DNA of 64,000 nt from positions 1,674,001 to 1,738,000 of the forward strand of contig NZ_RAPY01000001.1 in assembly GCF_003610355.1 (NCBI RefSeq), written 5' to 3'. A program made the position numbers and the translations under genes. This DNA is from Sphingobacterium detergens. Its GTDB lineage: Bacteria; Bacteroidota; Bacteroidia; Sphingobacteriales; Sphingobacteriaceae. The notes under the pieces were generated by a model, which was given only the letters and a program-made list of their open reading frames with translations, was not told the DNA's origin and searched no databases. Shown piece after piece: positions 36,822-45,638 of the stretch (its first letter is position 1; every line of letters starts with the position of its first letter).

Positions 36822-37436
36822 TATATCAATATTAGGTCCACCCCTCAATAGAGAGGTTTAATAAAATTTTGGTCTAGTAAATCATTTTTTCATCCTGAAA
36901 ATACAATTATTTTTCGTTTTCTGCAAGGAAAGTGAAAAATAATTGAAAATATCGCCATACACGACTATAACGACAGTCGCTGTTTTTTTAAAGCATCGAA
37001 TATTGGAACTACTTATTTGTTTCGGTTGATGAAATACAATGGGAACGGTTCAGCTACTTGGGACGCTGAAAAAACGAAGGTGATTTTTTTCAAATGCGTA
37101 AGACAAAACATAACGTTAGCTTCTAATATTTAAAAGATAGACCCCTAAAAGACAGACTCGTAAACGACAGACTCGCTAAAAAAATGGAGCCCTATTGAAT
37201 TAATAAGAAAACAGTATAGCTATAACCTGAATCTGCAGGGTTTGGGAAATCCTTGCAGCGATAGAGAAAAAGGGCTAGCCAAGAGAAAGCAGTTCAAGAA
37301 AAAGGCTGTCCAAATTATTGAACTGTACCCAAAGATTTGGTTTAAAACCTTTGTGGTACAGTTCAACTTTTCAAACAGCCCTCTATATATTGATACGATA
37401 ATCTAAGTTGCTAGTGCAGCAAAAAAGAACATCGAG
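36822..37436. other. Intergenic region with a structured terminator
   Basis: This 615-bp AT-rich space between pepD and the GntP operon holds the promoter of the operon and the terminator of pepD (separate entry). Short direct repeats (GACAGACTCG twice near 37152-37180) are present. No convincing open frame or RNA was found. Confidence 0.5.
37299..37382 (-). terminator. Long structured terminator of pepD, repeat copy B
   Basis: Outer arm AAAAAGGCTGTCCAAA at 37299 resembles that of the element at 31127. The inner stem TTGAACTGTACC/GGTACAGTTCAA (37318-37329, 37355-37366) is a perfect 12 bp, with a CAAAG/CTTTG extension. On the minus strand it ends GGACAGCCTTTTTC, a suitable T-run for pepD. Confidence 0.65.
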
Positions 37437-38903
37437 TTACTTACCTGGGATCTCTTTTAGAATTTCGAGCACAAAGCTCCAATATTTCTGAACAGAAGAT
37501 ATCGAAGCGCGTTCTGCCGGTGAGTGTGCACCCAATATCGTAGGGCCAAAAGAAATCATATCCATACCGGGATAATTGGTTCCCAATATACCACATTCCA
37601 ATCCAGCATGACAGGCCACAACTTCTGGAGCCTCCCCATGTTGTTTTGTATAAATGGATTTAAGCACCTCCAAAATTTCAGAATTTGGATTGGGTGCCCA
37701 TCCCGGATAATTTCCGGAGAATGCCACATCAAAACCGCCTAATTCAAAGGCTGCCTGTAATGAATAGGCTAGATCAAACTTGGACGTTTCAACCGAAGAC
37801 CGGGTCAAACATTTGATCGCAATCTGCTCCGCTCCGACCTCAACTTTAGCGATATTATTGGAAGTTTCAACAAGATCCTCGAAATCTGCACTCACCCGAT
37901 ATACACCATTCAACGCCGCATAAACGCAATTAATTAAATTCTCCTGTACACGGACAGGAACAACTGTCGTCCATACTGCATCCGTTGGTTCCACCAAGAT
38001 TTCCATAACCGGTTCAGTCGTCGCAAACTCGATTTTGATAGCCTGAGCCAATTGTGTTAAAGCCTCAACAAAAACTGCCGATTTATCTTTGCTAACAACA
38101 ACCTTGGCTACACTCTCCCTTGGGATTGCATTACGAAGGCTTCCTCCCAATAACGATGCAATACGTAAGCCATAGCGTTCATTTGCCTTAAACAGTAGAC
38201 GGTTCATCACCTTATTCGCATTTGCAAAGCCCTTATGGATATCCATACCTGAATGTCCGCCATGCAACCCTTTTACTGTAAGTTCAAAAGATACCGTATC
38301 TGAAGGACAGGCTTCTGCGATATAGGATTGCGTTGCCGTAACATCAATACCGCCCGCACAACCGATGTCTATCTCATTGTCATTTTCAGTATCAAGGTTC
38401 AATAGGATCTCGCCTGACAACACACCACCTTTTAATCCCAAAGCCCCGGTCATTCCAGTCTCTTCATCAATGGTAAACAAAGCTTCAATCGCTGGATGAA
38501 CAATTGTTGTCGACTCTAAAATAGACATGATCGTAGCTACACCCAGCCCATTATCTGCACCCAAAGTAGTTCCTTCGGCTTTTACCCAGTCACCATCGAC
38601 ATACATTTTGATCCCTTCATTATCGAAATCAAAAACAGTATCGTTATTCTTTTGGTGAACCATATCCAAGTGTGATTGCAACACCACAGTTTTGCGATCT
38701 TCCATTCCTGCACTTGCCGGTTTCTTGATCAGCACATTACCTATTTCATCTACACTGGTTGCTAAGCCCAGGTTTTTTCCGAAATCTACCATAAATGCAA
38801 TCACACGCTCTTCTTTTTTCGAAGCCCGTGGAACAGCATTTAAAGCAGCAAAATTTTTCCAAATTGCTTTTGGTTCTAATTTATCTAAACTATTTTCCGC
38901 CAT
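37437..38903 (-). CDS. pepD: Aminoacyl-histidine dipeptidase (M20, PepD/carnosinase-like)
   Basis: This cytosolic zinc dipeptidase (488 aa) hydrolyses Xaa-His and other dipeptides. M20C features are NAVPRASKKEERVIAFM, the zinc site LQSHLDMVHQK, TLGADNGLGVA with the bridging Asp, and the acid/base pair IDEETGMTGALGL. A dimerisation domain (LHGGHSGMDIHKG) follows, and the C-terminal ACHAGLECGILG and GPTILGAHSPAERASI complete the site. It is monocistronic on the minus strand. Confidence 0.94.
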   Translation of the reverse strand: MAENSLDKLEPKAIWKNFAALNAVPRASKKEERVIAFMVDFGKNLGLATSVDEIGNVLIKKPASAGMEDRKTVVLQSHLDMVHQKNNDTVFDFDNEGIKMYVDGDWVKAEGTTLGADNGLGVATIMSILESTTIVHPAIEALFTIDEETGMTGALGLKGGVLSGEILLNLDTENDNEIDIGCAGGIDVTATQSYIAEACPSDTVSFELTVKGLHGGHSGMDIHKGFANANKVMNRLLFKANERYGLRIASLLGGSLRNAIPRESVAKVVVSKDKSAVFVEALTQLAQAIKIEFATTEPVMEILVEPTDAVWTTVVPVRVQENLINCVYAALNGVYRVSADFEDLVETSNNIAKVEVGAEQIAIKCLTRSSVETSKFDLAYSLQAAFELGGFDVAFSGNYPGWAPNPNSEILEVLKSIYTKQHGEAPEVVACHAGLECGILGTNYPGMDMISFGPTILGAHSPAERASISSVQKYWSFVLEILKEIPGK

Positions 38904-39016
38904 ATCTAAAAATTTGTACCCGCCAAAGTTACTCCATTTTTACAATATATCCCCCCTTTATCGGAAGCTTATAAAAACAAAATCCCTTCGCTGATCGTTC
39001 TTATAAGAGTGTAAAC

Positions 39017-40516
39017 TTGAAAAATACTGACATGCACAAACCCGTAAAAGTAGAGCGAAAAGACATTTATTTCAAACCGGATAAGAAAAGGGTGCTGGCA
39101 AGGTTCTTCTCGCTCGGTGAGGAGCGTACCATCAAGGTCATCAAACGTGCACTGGATCTGACCGAATCCGAGCGTAAAGAGGTTTTTGGCCAGGTTCTTC
39201 GGAGCTACACAAAAAGACATCGTAGTATTATCAATATTTTCGAACGTAATTTTGAGCGTGTGAGCTACCTGCTGGAAAAAGTCCCTTTTCCAAAAGAAAA
39301 ACTCAGCCAATTGGACAAGCTGCTCATCGGCTCTTACTTTACGATGGAATATTCCATTGAATCGGCGGCCCTTTTTAATCCCTCCATCGTAGAACATCCG
39401 GATCAGACAGAGCTCTTTAAGGGTGAAAAACGGGTGATACTCAGTTTTCGGGCCACAGGTGAAGGCCATGTATCCTCGATTGTATTTCGGGCCGGAACAC
39501 TTGATCTGGACAATAATATTCACATAGATTACATCGGTAATTTGTTGGATAAACCTATTCAGGTCAAAAACCACCGTTATCATAAAGAATCTTTCTTAAA
39601 GAAGATGAACGAGCTTCATGCCGAACCCACTGAAGTCAAAACGAAACTTGAGCAGAAATTAACAGCAACATTTACCTATGAAGAACTCAAACGCTATATT
39701 GACGAGGTCAGACAGGACAGTGAGGAAAATCTAGAAAACATTACTTTTCTGCAGCAGGCACTGTGGCTGGCCTCATCGCATTATGAAATGACTTTTTCGC
39801 TGGATACCTCCATATCCGAACGTGTGATCTTCCCGATTGCTGACACCGAAAAAAGAGGAATCGAAGACGCCCGCTTCGTGCAATTCAAAGATGAAAAGGG
39901 CGAAAGTGTCTACTATGCCACCTATACGGCCTACGACGGTTTTAGTATCCTCCCCAAGCTTTTGACCACGAAGGATTTCTATCACTTTAAAGTGAAACCG
40001 ATCTATGGCGAGATCGCCAATAAAGGCGCAGCGCTCTTTCCCCGAAAAATCAATGGACGATACGCGATGCTCTGTCGGATAGACGGTGAAAACAACTATA
40101 TTGCTTATTCGCATAATATTAATATCTGGCAAGAAACCGCCATACGTATCCAACAACCGGAATATGCGTATGAATTTGTGCAGATAGGCAATTGTGGATC
40201 ACCGATAGAGACACAATATGGCTGGCTGATTTTGACCCATGCTGTCGGACCGATGCGAGAGTATGTCCTCGGCGCTGCCCTGCTGGATCTGGACAACCCA
40301 CATGTAGAAATAGGCCGCCTGCACAGCCCTTTGATGACTCCCAATGACGAAGAGCGGGAAGGCTATGTACCGAATGTTATTTATTCCTGTGGCGCACTGG
40401 TTCATAACGAACAGCTTATTTTGCCCTACGCGATGTCCGACTATGCATCGACTTATGCAACCATCAATCTGGAAGAACTCCTACTCGCTATTTTGAATCC
40501 TGAGCGCTATCAATAA
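39017..40516 (+). CDS. Glycoside hydrolase family 130 protein
   Basis: GH130 enzymes are beta-mannoside phosphorylases or hydrolases with a five-bladed propeller. This 499-residue protein has a helical N-terminal extension (residues 1-105, KRVLARFFSLGEERTIKVI), then the catalytic region with FNPSIVEHPDQ, ILSFRATGEGHVSSIVFRAG, RGIEDARFVQF and YCTYTAYDG-like strands (YYATYTAYDGFSILPKL). 'EDAR' is a GH130 hallmark holding the acid/base Asp. Start may be M1 or M6. It converges on and overlaps the GT4 gene by 29 bp; the two are a recurring pair in Bacteroidota. Confidence 0.87.
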   Translation: MKNTDMHKPVKVERKDIYFKPDKKRVLARFFSLGEERTIKVIKRALDLTESERKEVFGQVLRSYTKRHRSIINIFERNFERVSYLLEKVPFPKEKLSQLDKLLIGSYFTMEYSIESAALFNPSIVEHPDQTELFKGEKRVILSFRATGEGHVSSIVFRAGTLDLDNNIHIDYIGNLLDKPIQVKNHRYHKESFLKKMNELHAEPTEVKTKLEQKLTATFTYEELKRYIDEVRQDSEENLENITFLQQALWLASSHYEMTFSLDTSISERVIFPIADTEKRGIEDARFVQFKDEKGESVYYATYTAYDGFSILPKLLTTKDFYHFKVKPIYGEIANKGAALFPRKINGRYAMLCRIDGENNYIAYSHNINIWQETAIRIQQPEYAYEFVQIGNCGSPIETQYGWLILTHAVGPMREYVLGAALLDLDNPHVEIGRLHSPLMTPNDEEREGYVPNVIYSCGALVHNEQLILPYAMSDYASTYATINLEELLLAILNPERYQ

Positions 40517-42701
40517 AGGCGCGGTAAACCACGATATAAGCGAGGTAAAAACAGAGTGTACTTTCAGCCCCTTGATTTCGGTTGATTCCATAGGATTCAA
40601 GGCCATCACAGCATCCCTTGGTCTCCTCATCATACAGGCCTAGTTTTAAGTCATTCTCACCTAAAAACCAGCGGAAGGATGCGATCATACGGGCAAAATA
40701 TACTTTTTTGTTGGTGAGTCTAAAGGCCTCACGGTACATAAATACCATTGCTGTGACATCGAGGGGCTGCTGGCCAAATTTGCTGATATGCTTCCCCTGT
40801 TTTGCCCATTCCTGATTTCCGACTAAAGAAAGACCTCCGTTCTGAACGGTAATACCCTCCAGGAATGTCAGGGTCAGCAAGCCTAATTGCTTCACAGCCT
40901 CATCATTCAGAAATGGATAGGCCGTCAATAAGGCATAGGGCAAAATGGCATTGTCATAAGCCAGTACTGGTTCAAACCATTGCCAACTGTCGTCCGAGCT
41001 TGCCTCATATTCTTTGATCAACTTTCCGATCAGCTCCCGCATTAGTTCGACCATAACCTCGTCATTCGACTGATGATGCAAGTACTCCGCAATTCCGAGT
41101 ATGGTATAGGCAATAGCACGGTTGGACCGCAGCTGCTTAAAATGTGCTACGGACCTGAAAAACAACTCATGTCCCAACTGATAATAACTTGTCAATTTCG
41201 TTTCGCGAAGGAGTACACCCAAAGCCCAGACTGTTCGACCAAAAGAATCTTCAGAACCCACTTCATCCAGAAAATTATGCTGAAAACTCATGAAATTATG
41301 AAACAATCCGTCTTCGCGCTGATGATAATAGATATAACTCAAATAAGTTGAGATACGACGATCATGACGTTTGTCCGCAAAGTCAGGCTGAGCCAATAGC
41401 GTCACCAGTAGGGCCCGCGCATTATCGTCCAGGCAATAACCTTCCTTATAATTAGGCAGTGAGTAGGTCGCATGTTGCAGTATGCCGACCTGGTTGGTCA
41501 GGCGATCAATATGCTTCCAGCTGAATTTGGGCATTTCATCTTTGGAAAATGTCACGTTTTCTTTAAAGCCATCAAGCGAAGGAACTACTTTATCCAAAAG
41601 TCGGGAATAGCGGAGCCCGATATTTCGCCAGGTCATTTCTTTACCAAAGACCCGGGCATTGTCCCGCAGCGTCATGCGATATTCCTGATTGCTAAATAGT
41701 GCTGCCAAGGTCGTTGCCATTAATGCTGGATTCTTAAATTCGACCAGTACACCCCGACCATCAGCCAATAACTCCTTGGCATGCCAATATGGAGTAGATA
41801 CCACTGCTGCTCCTGCTCCAATGGCATACGATAATGTGCCACTGGTGATCTGGGCTTCATTGACGTAGGGCGTGACATACACATCACAGGCAGATAGATA
41901 GGTCACTAGATCGGACTGGCTCACAAAAGAATTGACAAATTGGACATGATCTTCCAAATGGTATGCATCGACCATGCTCTTTAGGTATTCACGGTATTCT
42001 TCACCGGAATGGGCAAGCACATTGGGGTGTGTCTTGCCAACGATCAAATAAATAAGATCGGGTTCGTTTTTAACGACCGTAACAAGTGACTCGATAACTG
42101 TTTCGATTCCTTTATTGCGCCCTATAAACCCGAAAGTCAGTAAAATCTTTTTCCCGGAAAATCCCTTTTTCTCTTTTGCTTCCTCCTGACTAAGATGAAA
42201 TTCGGGCACACCATGATGGATGAGCCTAACTTTTGCCGTATTGACCCGATAGACAGATTTCAACAGTGTAATTGCATAATTACTCATGACAACAACAATC
42301 GAAGCCCGTTTGACTATTTCAATTAAAATTGCCTTTTCATCTACATTTGGCTTTTCCAGGATGGTATGTAAATTGACCAGCAAAGGAATATGAAGTGCAT
42401 TGATAAGCGAAAGAATATATAGACCACTATTTCCGCCGAAAATACCATATTCATGTTCCAGGATAACGCAATCGTAACCGTTATTGTTGATATAGTCCGC
42501 AGCCGCGATGTAAGAAAGCTGATGCTGTTGATCTATGGTAAAAACCACCTCTCCAGGATAAGCATAGTCGCGGTCCGCAACGGCAATGACATGCTGGATC
42601 AAATCCTGGTTGTGTAAGGCCACAGCATGTAATAGATCCGAGGTGAAGGTGGCAATCCCACATTCTTTGGGCAGGTAAGTACTGATATAAGCGATTTTCA
42701 T
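40488..42701 (-). CDS. GT4 glycosyltransferase with C-terminal alpha/alpha-barrel domain
   Basis: This 737-residue protein is bimodular. Residues 1-370 are a GT-B glycosyltransferase of family 4: N-terminal YISTYLPKECGIATF, LEHEYGIFGGNSG, GFIGRNKGIETVI, and the donor-site region ITSGTLSYAIGAGAAVVSTP. Residues about 400-735 look like an (alpha/alpha)6 barrel of the kind in glycan-processing enzymes (CLDDNARALLVTLLAQ, EDSFGRTVWALG, GAESTLCFYLAYI). It is cytoplasmic. It probably transfers mannose or glucose, given the GH130 neighbour, but donor and acceptor are unknown. The 3' end overlaps the GH130 gene on the other strand. Confidence 0.85.
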   Translation of the reverse strand: MKIAYISTYLPKECGIATFTSDLLHAVALHNQDLIQHVIAVADRDYAYPGEVVFTIDQQHQLSYIAAADYINNNGYDCVILEHEYGIFGGNSGLYILSLINALHIPLLVNLHTILEKPNVDEKAILIEIVKRASIVVVMSNYAITLLKSVYRVNTAKVRLIHHGVPEFHLSQEEAKEKKGFSGKKILLTFGFIGRNKGIETVIESLVTVVKNEPDLIYLIVGKTHPNVLAHSGEEYREYLKSMVDAYHLEDHVQFVNSFVSQSDLVTYLSACDVYVTPYVNEAQITSGTLSYAIGAGAAVVSTPYWHAKELLADGRGVLVEFKNPALMATTLAALFSNQEYRMTLRDNARVFGKEMTWRNIGLRYSRLLDKVVPSLDGFKENVTFSKDEMPKFSWKHIDRLTNQVGILQHATYSLPNYKEGYCLDDNARALLVTLLAQPDFADKRHDRRISTYLSYIYYHQREDGLFHNFMSFQHNFLDEVGSEDSFGRTVWALGVLLRETKLTSYYQLGHELFFRSVAHFKQLRSNRAIAYTILGIAEYLHHQSNDEVMVELMRELIGKLIKEYEASSDDSWQWFEPVLAYDNAILPYALLTAYPFLNDEAVKQLGLLTLTFLEGITVQNGGLSLVGNQEWAKQGKHISKFGQQPLDVTAMVFMYREAFRLTNKKVYFARMIASFRWFLGENDLKLGLYDEETKGCCDGLESYGINRNQGAESTLCFYLAYIVVYRAFIDSAQDSK

Positions 42702-42888
42702 TGAAATGATTGTTTTGAATAAAAGCCTTTTGTGAGGGCAATAGCATTCGTGTGTTCCATTATCTAAATGCTTTTCAACAGCAAATTGTTTGTAAAGAGT
42801 ATGTTATTTAATCCGGAAGGAGTAAATTTCGTGGATAAATGGCTTCCTTAAATTTTATACGCCCATGTGGAGCCTGAAAAACTTCCTG

Positions 42889-42896
42889 TATATTTG
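42889..42896 (+). promoter_or_regulatory. -7 promoter element before the sugar O-acetyltransferase gene
   Basis: TATATTTG matches TAnnTTTG and lies 23 bp before the ATG at 42920. No clear -33 TTG was seen. Confidence 0.4.
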
Positions 42897-42919
42897 CGCC
42901 AGATCAAAATATTGACTGA

Positions 42920-43507
42920 ATGAAATCACCCAAGGAGAAAATGATTGCGGGCATCCCTTATATTGATACGGATGGACAGCTATTTAAGGAAAGACAATAT
43001 GCGAAGGAAGAGCTCAAACGTTTCAATGACTCCGAACCGAAACAGATCAAATTCAGAAAACAGATCATCCAAAAGCTATTTAAAGCGACCGGTACCCGTT
43101 TCTTTTTGGAACCACCATTCCGTTGCGATTACGGTTACAATATTTCAATAGGTGAAAACTTTTACAGCAATTACAACTGTACCATTTTGGATGGGGCTCC
43201 GGTGACAATCGGTGAAAACGTATTGTTTGGCCCGAACGTCAGCCTTTTCACCGCTGGTCATCCGATTTATTTTGAAACAAGAAATCAAGGCTGGGAATTT
43301 TCGGCCCCCATTGTCATTGAAGATAATGTATGGGTCGGTGGTCAGGTCGTTGTTAACCCCGGTGTCCGTATCGGCAGAAATGCGGTGATCGGATCGGGTT
43401 CGGTGGTGACCAAAGATATTCCGGCAGATGTCGTTGCCGCTGGAAATCCATGTCGTGTCATCCGGCCGATTACAGCCGCAGACCGTATTGATTATACAAA
43501 CATTTAG
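42920..43507 (+). CDS. Sugar O-acetyltransferase (maltose/galactoside acetyltransferase family)
   Basis: This acetyl-CoA-dependent O-acetyltransferase (195 aa) has a left-handed beta-helix. The N-terminal Maa domain (KMIAGIPYIDTDGQLFKER) is followed by hexapeptide repeats (ISIGENFYSNYNCTILDG, VTIGENVLFGPNVSLFTAGH with the catalytic His, VWVGGQVVVNPGVRIGRNAV). The end VVAAGNPCRVIRPI is typical. The substrate is a hexose or nucleoside-diphosphate sugar, not determinable here. Monocistronic. Confidence 0.92.
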   Translation: MKSPKEKMIAGIPYIDTDGQLFKERQYAKEELKRFNDSEPKQIKFRKQIIQKLFKATGTRFFLEPPFRCDYGYNISIGENFYSNYNCTILDGAPVTIGENVLFGPNVSLFTAGHPIYFETRNQGWEFSAPIVIEDNVWVGGQVVVNPGVRIGRNAVIGSGSVVTKDIPADVVAAGNPCRVIRPITAADRIDYTNI

Positions 43508-43533
43508 ACAGGATAAAGATATCATTTACTATC

Positions 43534-43570
43534 AAAACAACGTCGTCATGCACATGATGATCGTTGTTTT
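43534..43570. terminator. Bidirectional hairpin terminator
   Basis: AAAACAACG pairs with CGTTGTTTT, with an inner TCAT/ATGA stem around GCAC, and T5 on the + side. It lies between convergent acetyltransferase genes and touches the stop codon of the minus-strand one. Confidence 0.75.
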
Positions 43571-44034
43571 TAGATACTTTGCCACGCATAGCGGACATGA
43601 TTTGCATTATTCTCGACATCTCGCTGCAGACAATGCGAGCTTGAGGGCAATCGGTCCGGCTTACCTGATTCTTTCATCATGACAAATCCATTTCGTATCC
43701 AAAAATGCTGCTGCTCCGAAGTCGCCCGAACAAAGAGACTACGACCTTCAACTGTTTTAACAAATTGGAGCGCATAACCAAGTAGCGCGCTACCTGCTCC
43801 CTTTTTTCTAAAATCGGGGTGAACGGCAAAATAAAGAATCTCATAATCCCCTTCCGAACTCAGTAGGGTAAGTATGCCAACAACCTCGTCGCCACTATAA
43901 GCTGCGAAATGAGCCGCTTCAAAATCCCCATCAAGCATGACCTCCGACAAGTGCCCTTTGGCACTGAACACCTCCTTTCGGAGCTTCCAGGTACGAGCCG
44001 CAAATACCTGTTCGATATACCAATCTGTCATCAC
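43570..44034 (-). CDS. GNAT family N-acetyltransferase
   Basis: This 154-residue acetyl-CoA-dependent transferase has the GNAT core: HFAAYSGDEVVGILTLLSS, YEILYFAVHPDFRKKGAGSA (motif A with the acetyl-CoA loop RKKGAG) and LFVRATSEQQHFWIRNGFVM (motif B). The substrate is unknown. It begins 4 bp inside the end of the NAD(P)HX-repair gene, so translational coupling is likely. Confidence 0.85.
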   Translation of the reverse strand: MMTDWYIEQVFAARTWKLRKEVFSAKGHLSEVMLDGDFEAAHFAAYSGDEVVGILTLLSSEGDYEILYFAVHPDFRKKGAGSALLGYALQFVKTVEGRSLFVRATSEQQHFWIRNGFVMMKESGKPDRLPSSSHCLQRDVENNANHVRYAWQSI

Positions 44035-45536
44035 TGTATTTCGAGTTCTAAAAATGCCGCAGGAAGGTAACTAATAATGTCTGAAGGCAATAAGGAATAA
44101 ACGCCAATCGAAGTTACCGCAATATCAGCTGCCCTTCCGTGAACGTATACTCCCATAATCAATGCCTCCCGGGAAGAATAGCCCTGACCGATCAAAGCCG
44201 TCAATATCCCTGTCAAGATATCTCCGCTGCCACCCGTCGCCATTCCGACATTGCCGGTGCTATTGAAATAAATTACTCCTTCAGGTGTAACCATCGCACT
44301 GTTGGCCCCTTTGATCAAAACGTACAACTGGTATTGTGCTGCAAAAGCCTTCACCTTATCCATCTTTTCGAAGTCATTTTGCCAAGTCCCCAGTAATCGA
44401 CTTAATTCTTTGGGATGTGGAGTCAATATACTTTGTTTCGGAACGAACTGCCATAGTTCGGGTTGTTGCGCCAAAATATTCAATGCGTCAGCATCTAATA
44501 CCAAAGGGGTATCAAGACTCTGCATAATAAACACCTTAAAAGCATTAATCGTAGATTGGGCTGTCCCCATACCAATGCCGATACCGATGGATTGAAAGCT
44601 GTGCATATCGGGAAACTGTGTGATCAGCTCGTCGTCGGTGTCATTAATTACCATCGCTTCGGGGACGGCAGTCTGAATACTTGTATAACCACAGGATGGT
44701 ATATAAGCAGAAGCTAAACCACAGCCCGCACGCAAAGCAGCCTTTAAAGCCAATTGGACAGCGCCTATCTTGCCCTTACTCCCACCTACGATCAGACTAT
44801 GCCCGAAGGTTCCTTTGTGATCAAATTTATTTCGTTTCCGATAGAACGAGCCGAGCAAAGCTGAATCGACATAGTGAAAAGCGGTATCAGCCTGATCAAA
44901 GGCTGTTGGGCTCAGCCCAATATCCAATACGCGAAATGCTTTGACCCGAAATCTATTCTCAGGCATTAACAGCCCCAATTTAGGGGACTGAAACGTATAC
45001 ACCAGATCTGCCTCCACCACTATTGAATCCCTGGGTGTAGTTTCGTCACTTAAAAGACCTGAAGGCATATCTATCGCATAGCGTGGTCCATCACAATAAT
45101 TGATGGCTGCAATGAGATTCCGCCAGTCTTCATTCAGCGGGTATTTCAGACCGTAACCAAACAAACAATCCAACACAATTGCCCCTCCAGGAATATGAAC
45201 CTGACTTTCAGTACTGATTTTTTGGATAAGATGAGCAGGCAACCGGTTTTGGTTTGCTAAGTTATCTGCTGAATAATCCGGCGTATCAATTAAATAAACC
45301 CTGACCTCAGCTTGCTGTTGATCCAGGAGCCTGGCCAGCACCAGTCCATCGCCACCATTATTGCCTTTACCACAAAAAATACAAAAAGAGTGCTGCACCG
45401 AGCTTGGATGCTGCTGCTTGATTGCTTCAAAAACAGCGGTCGCTGCCCGCTCCATCAAGTCAAGACTACTGATCCCCTCATCTTGCATCGTTTGTCTATC
45501 CACCCAGCTCATCTGGGCTGCCGAAAGTATTTTCAT
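44031..45536 (-). CDS. nnr: Bifunctional NAD(P)H-hydrate epimerase / ADP-dependent dehydratase
   Basis: This is a repair enzyme for hydrated NAD(P)H. Residues 1-210 form the epimerase (NnrE, YjeF_N) with FCGKGNNGGDGLVLARLL and VDCLFGYGL-type motif VLDCLFGYGLKYPL. Residues about 225-495 form the ribokinase-like dehydratase (NnrD) with HKGTFGHSLIVGGSKGKIGA, LTPHPKELSRLL and ATGGSGDILTGILTALIGQG, where the GSGD Asp is catalytic. Length 501 aa is normal for the fused form. Confidence 0.95.
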   Translation of the reverse strand: MKILSAAQMSWVDRQTMQDEGISSLDLMERAATAVFEAIKQQHPSSVQHSFCIFCGKGNNGGDGLVLARLLDQQQAEVRVYLIDTPDYSADNLANQNRLPAHLIQKISTESQVHIPGGAIVLDCLFGYGLKYPLNEDWRNLIAAINYCDGPRYAIDMPSGLLSDETTPRDSIVVEADLVYTFQSPKLGLLMPENRFRVKAFRVLDIGLSPTAFDQADTAFHYVDSALLGSFYRKRNKFDHKGTFGHSLIVGGSKGKIGAVQLALKAALRAGCGLASAYIPSCGYTSIQTAVPEAMVINDTDDELITQFPDMHSFQSIGIGIGMGTAQSTINAFKVFIMQSLDTPLVLDADALNILAQQPELWQFVPKQSILTPHPKELSRLLGTWQNDFEKMDKVKAFAAQYQLYVLIKGANSAMVTPEGVIYFNSTGNVGMATGGSGDILTGILTALIGQGYSSREALIMGVYVHGRAADIAVTSIGVYSLLPSDIISYLPAAFLELEIQ

Positions 45537-45638
45537 GTTTATCTTCCTTTTTTAGCGAATCATGTCCTACTCGACTATGAAAACAGATTCTCCCGTTCTA
45601 AATTACTTAGAAAATGGGGTACCACCAAGATCTAGTCC

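Noticed and set aside
38969..39583. 204-codon minus-strand frame opposite the GH130 start
   Set aside because: It overlaps the well-supported GH130 gene completely and shows no protein family features.
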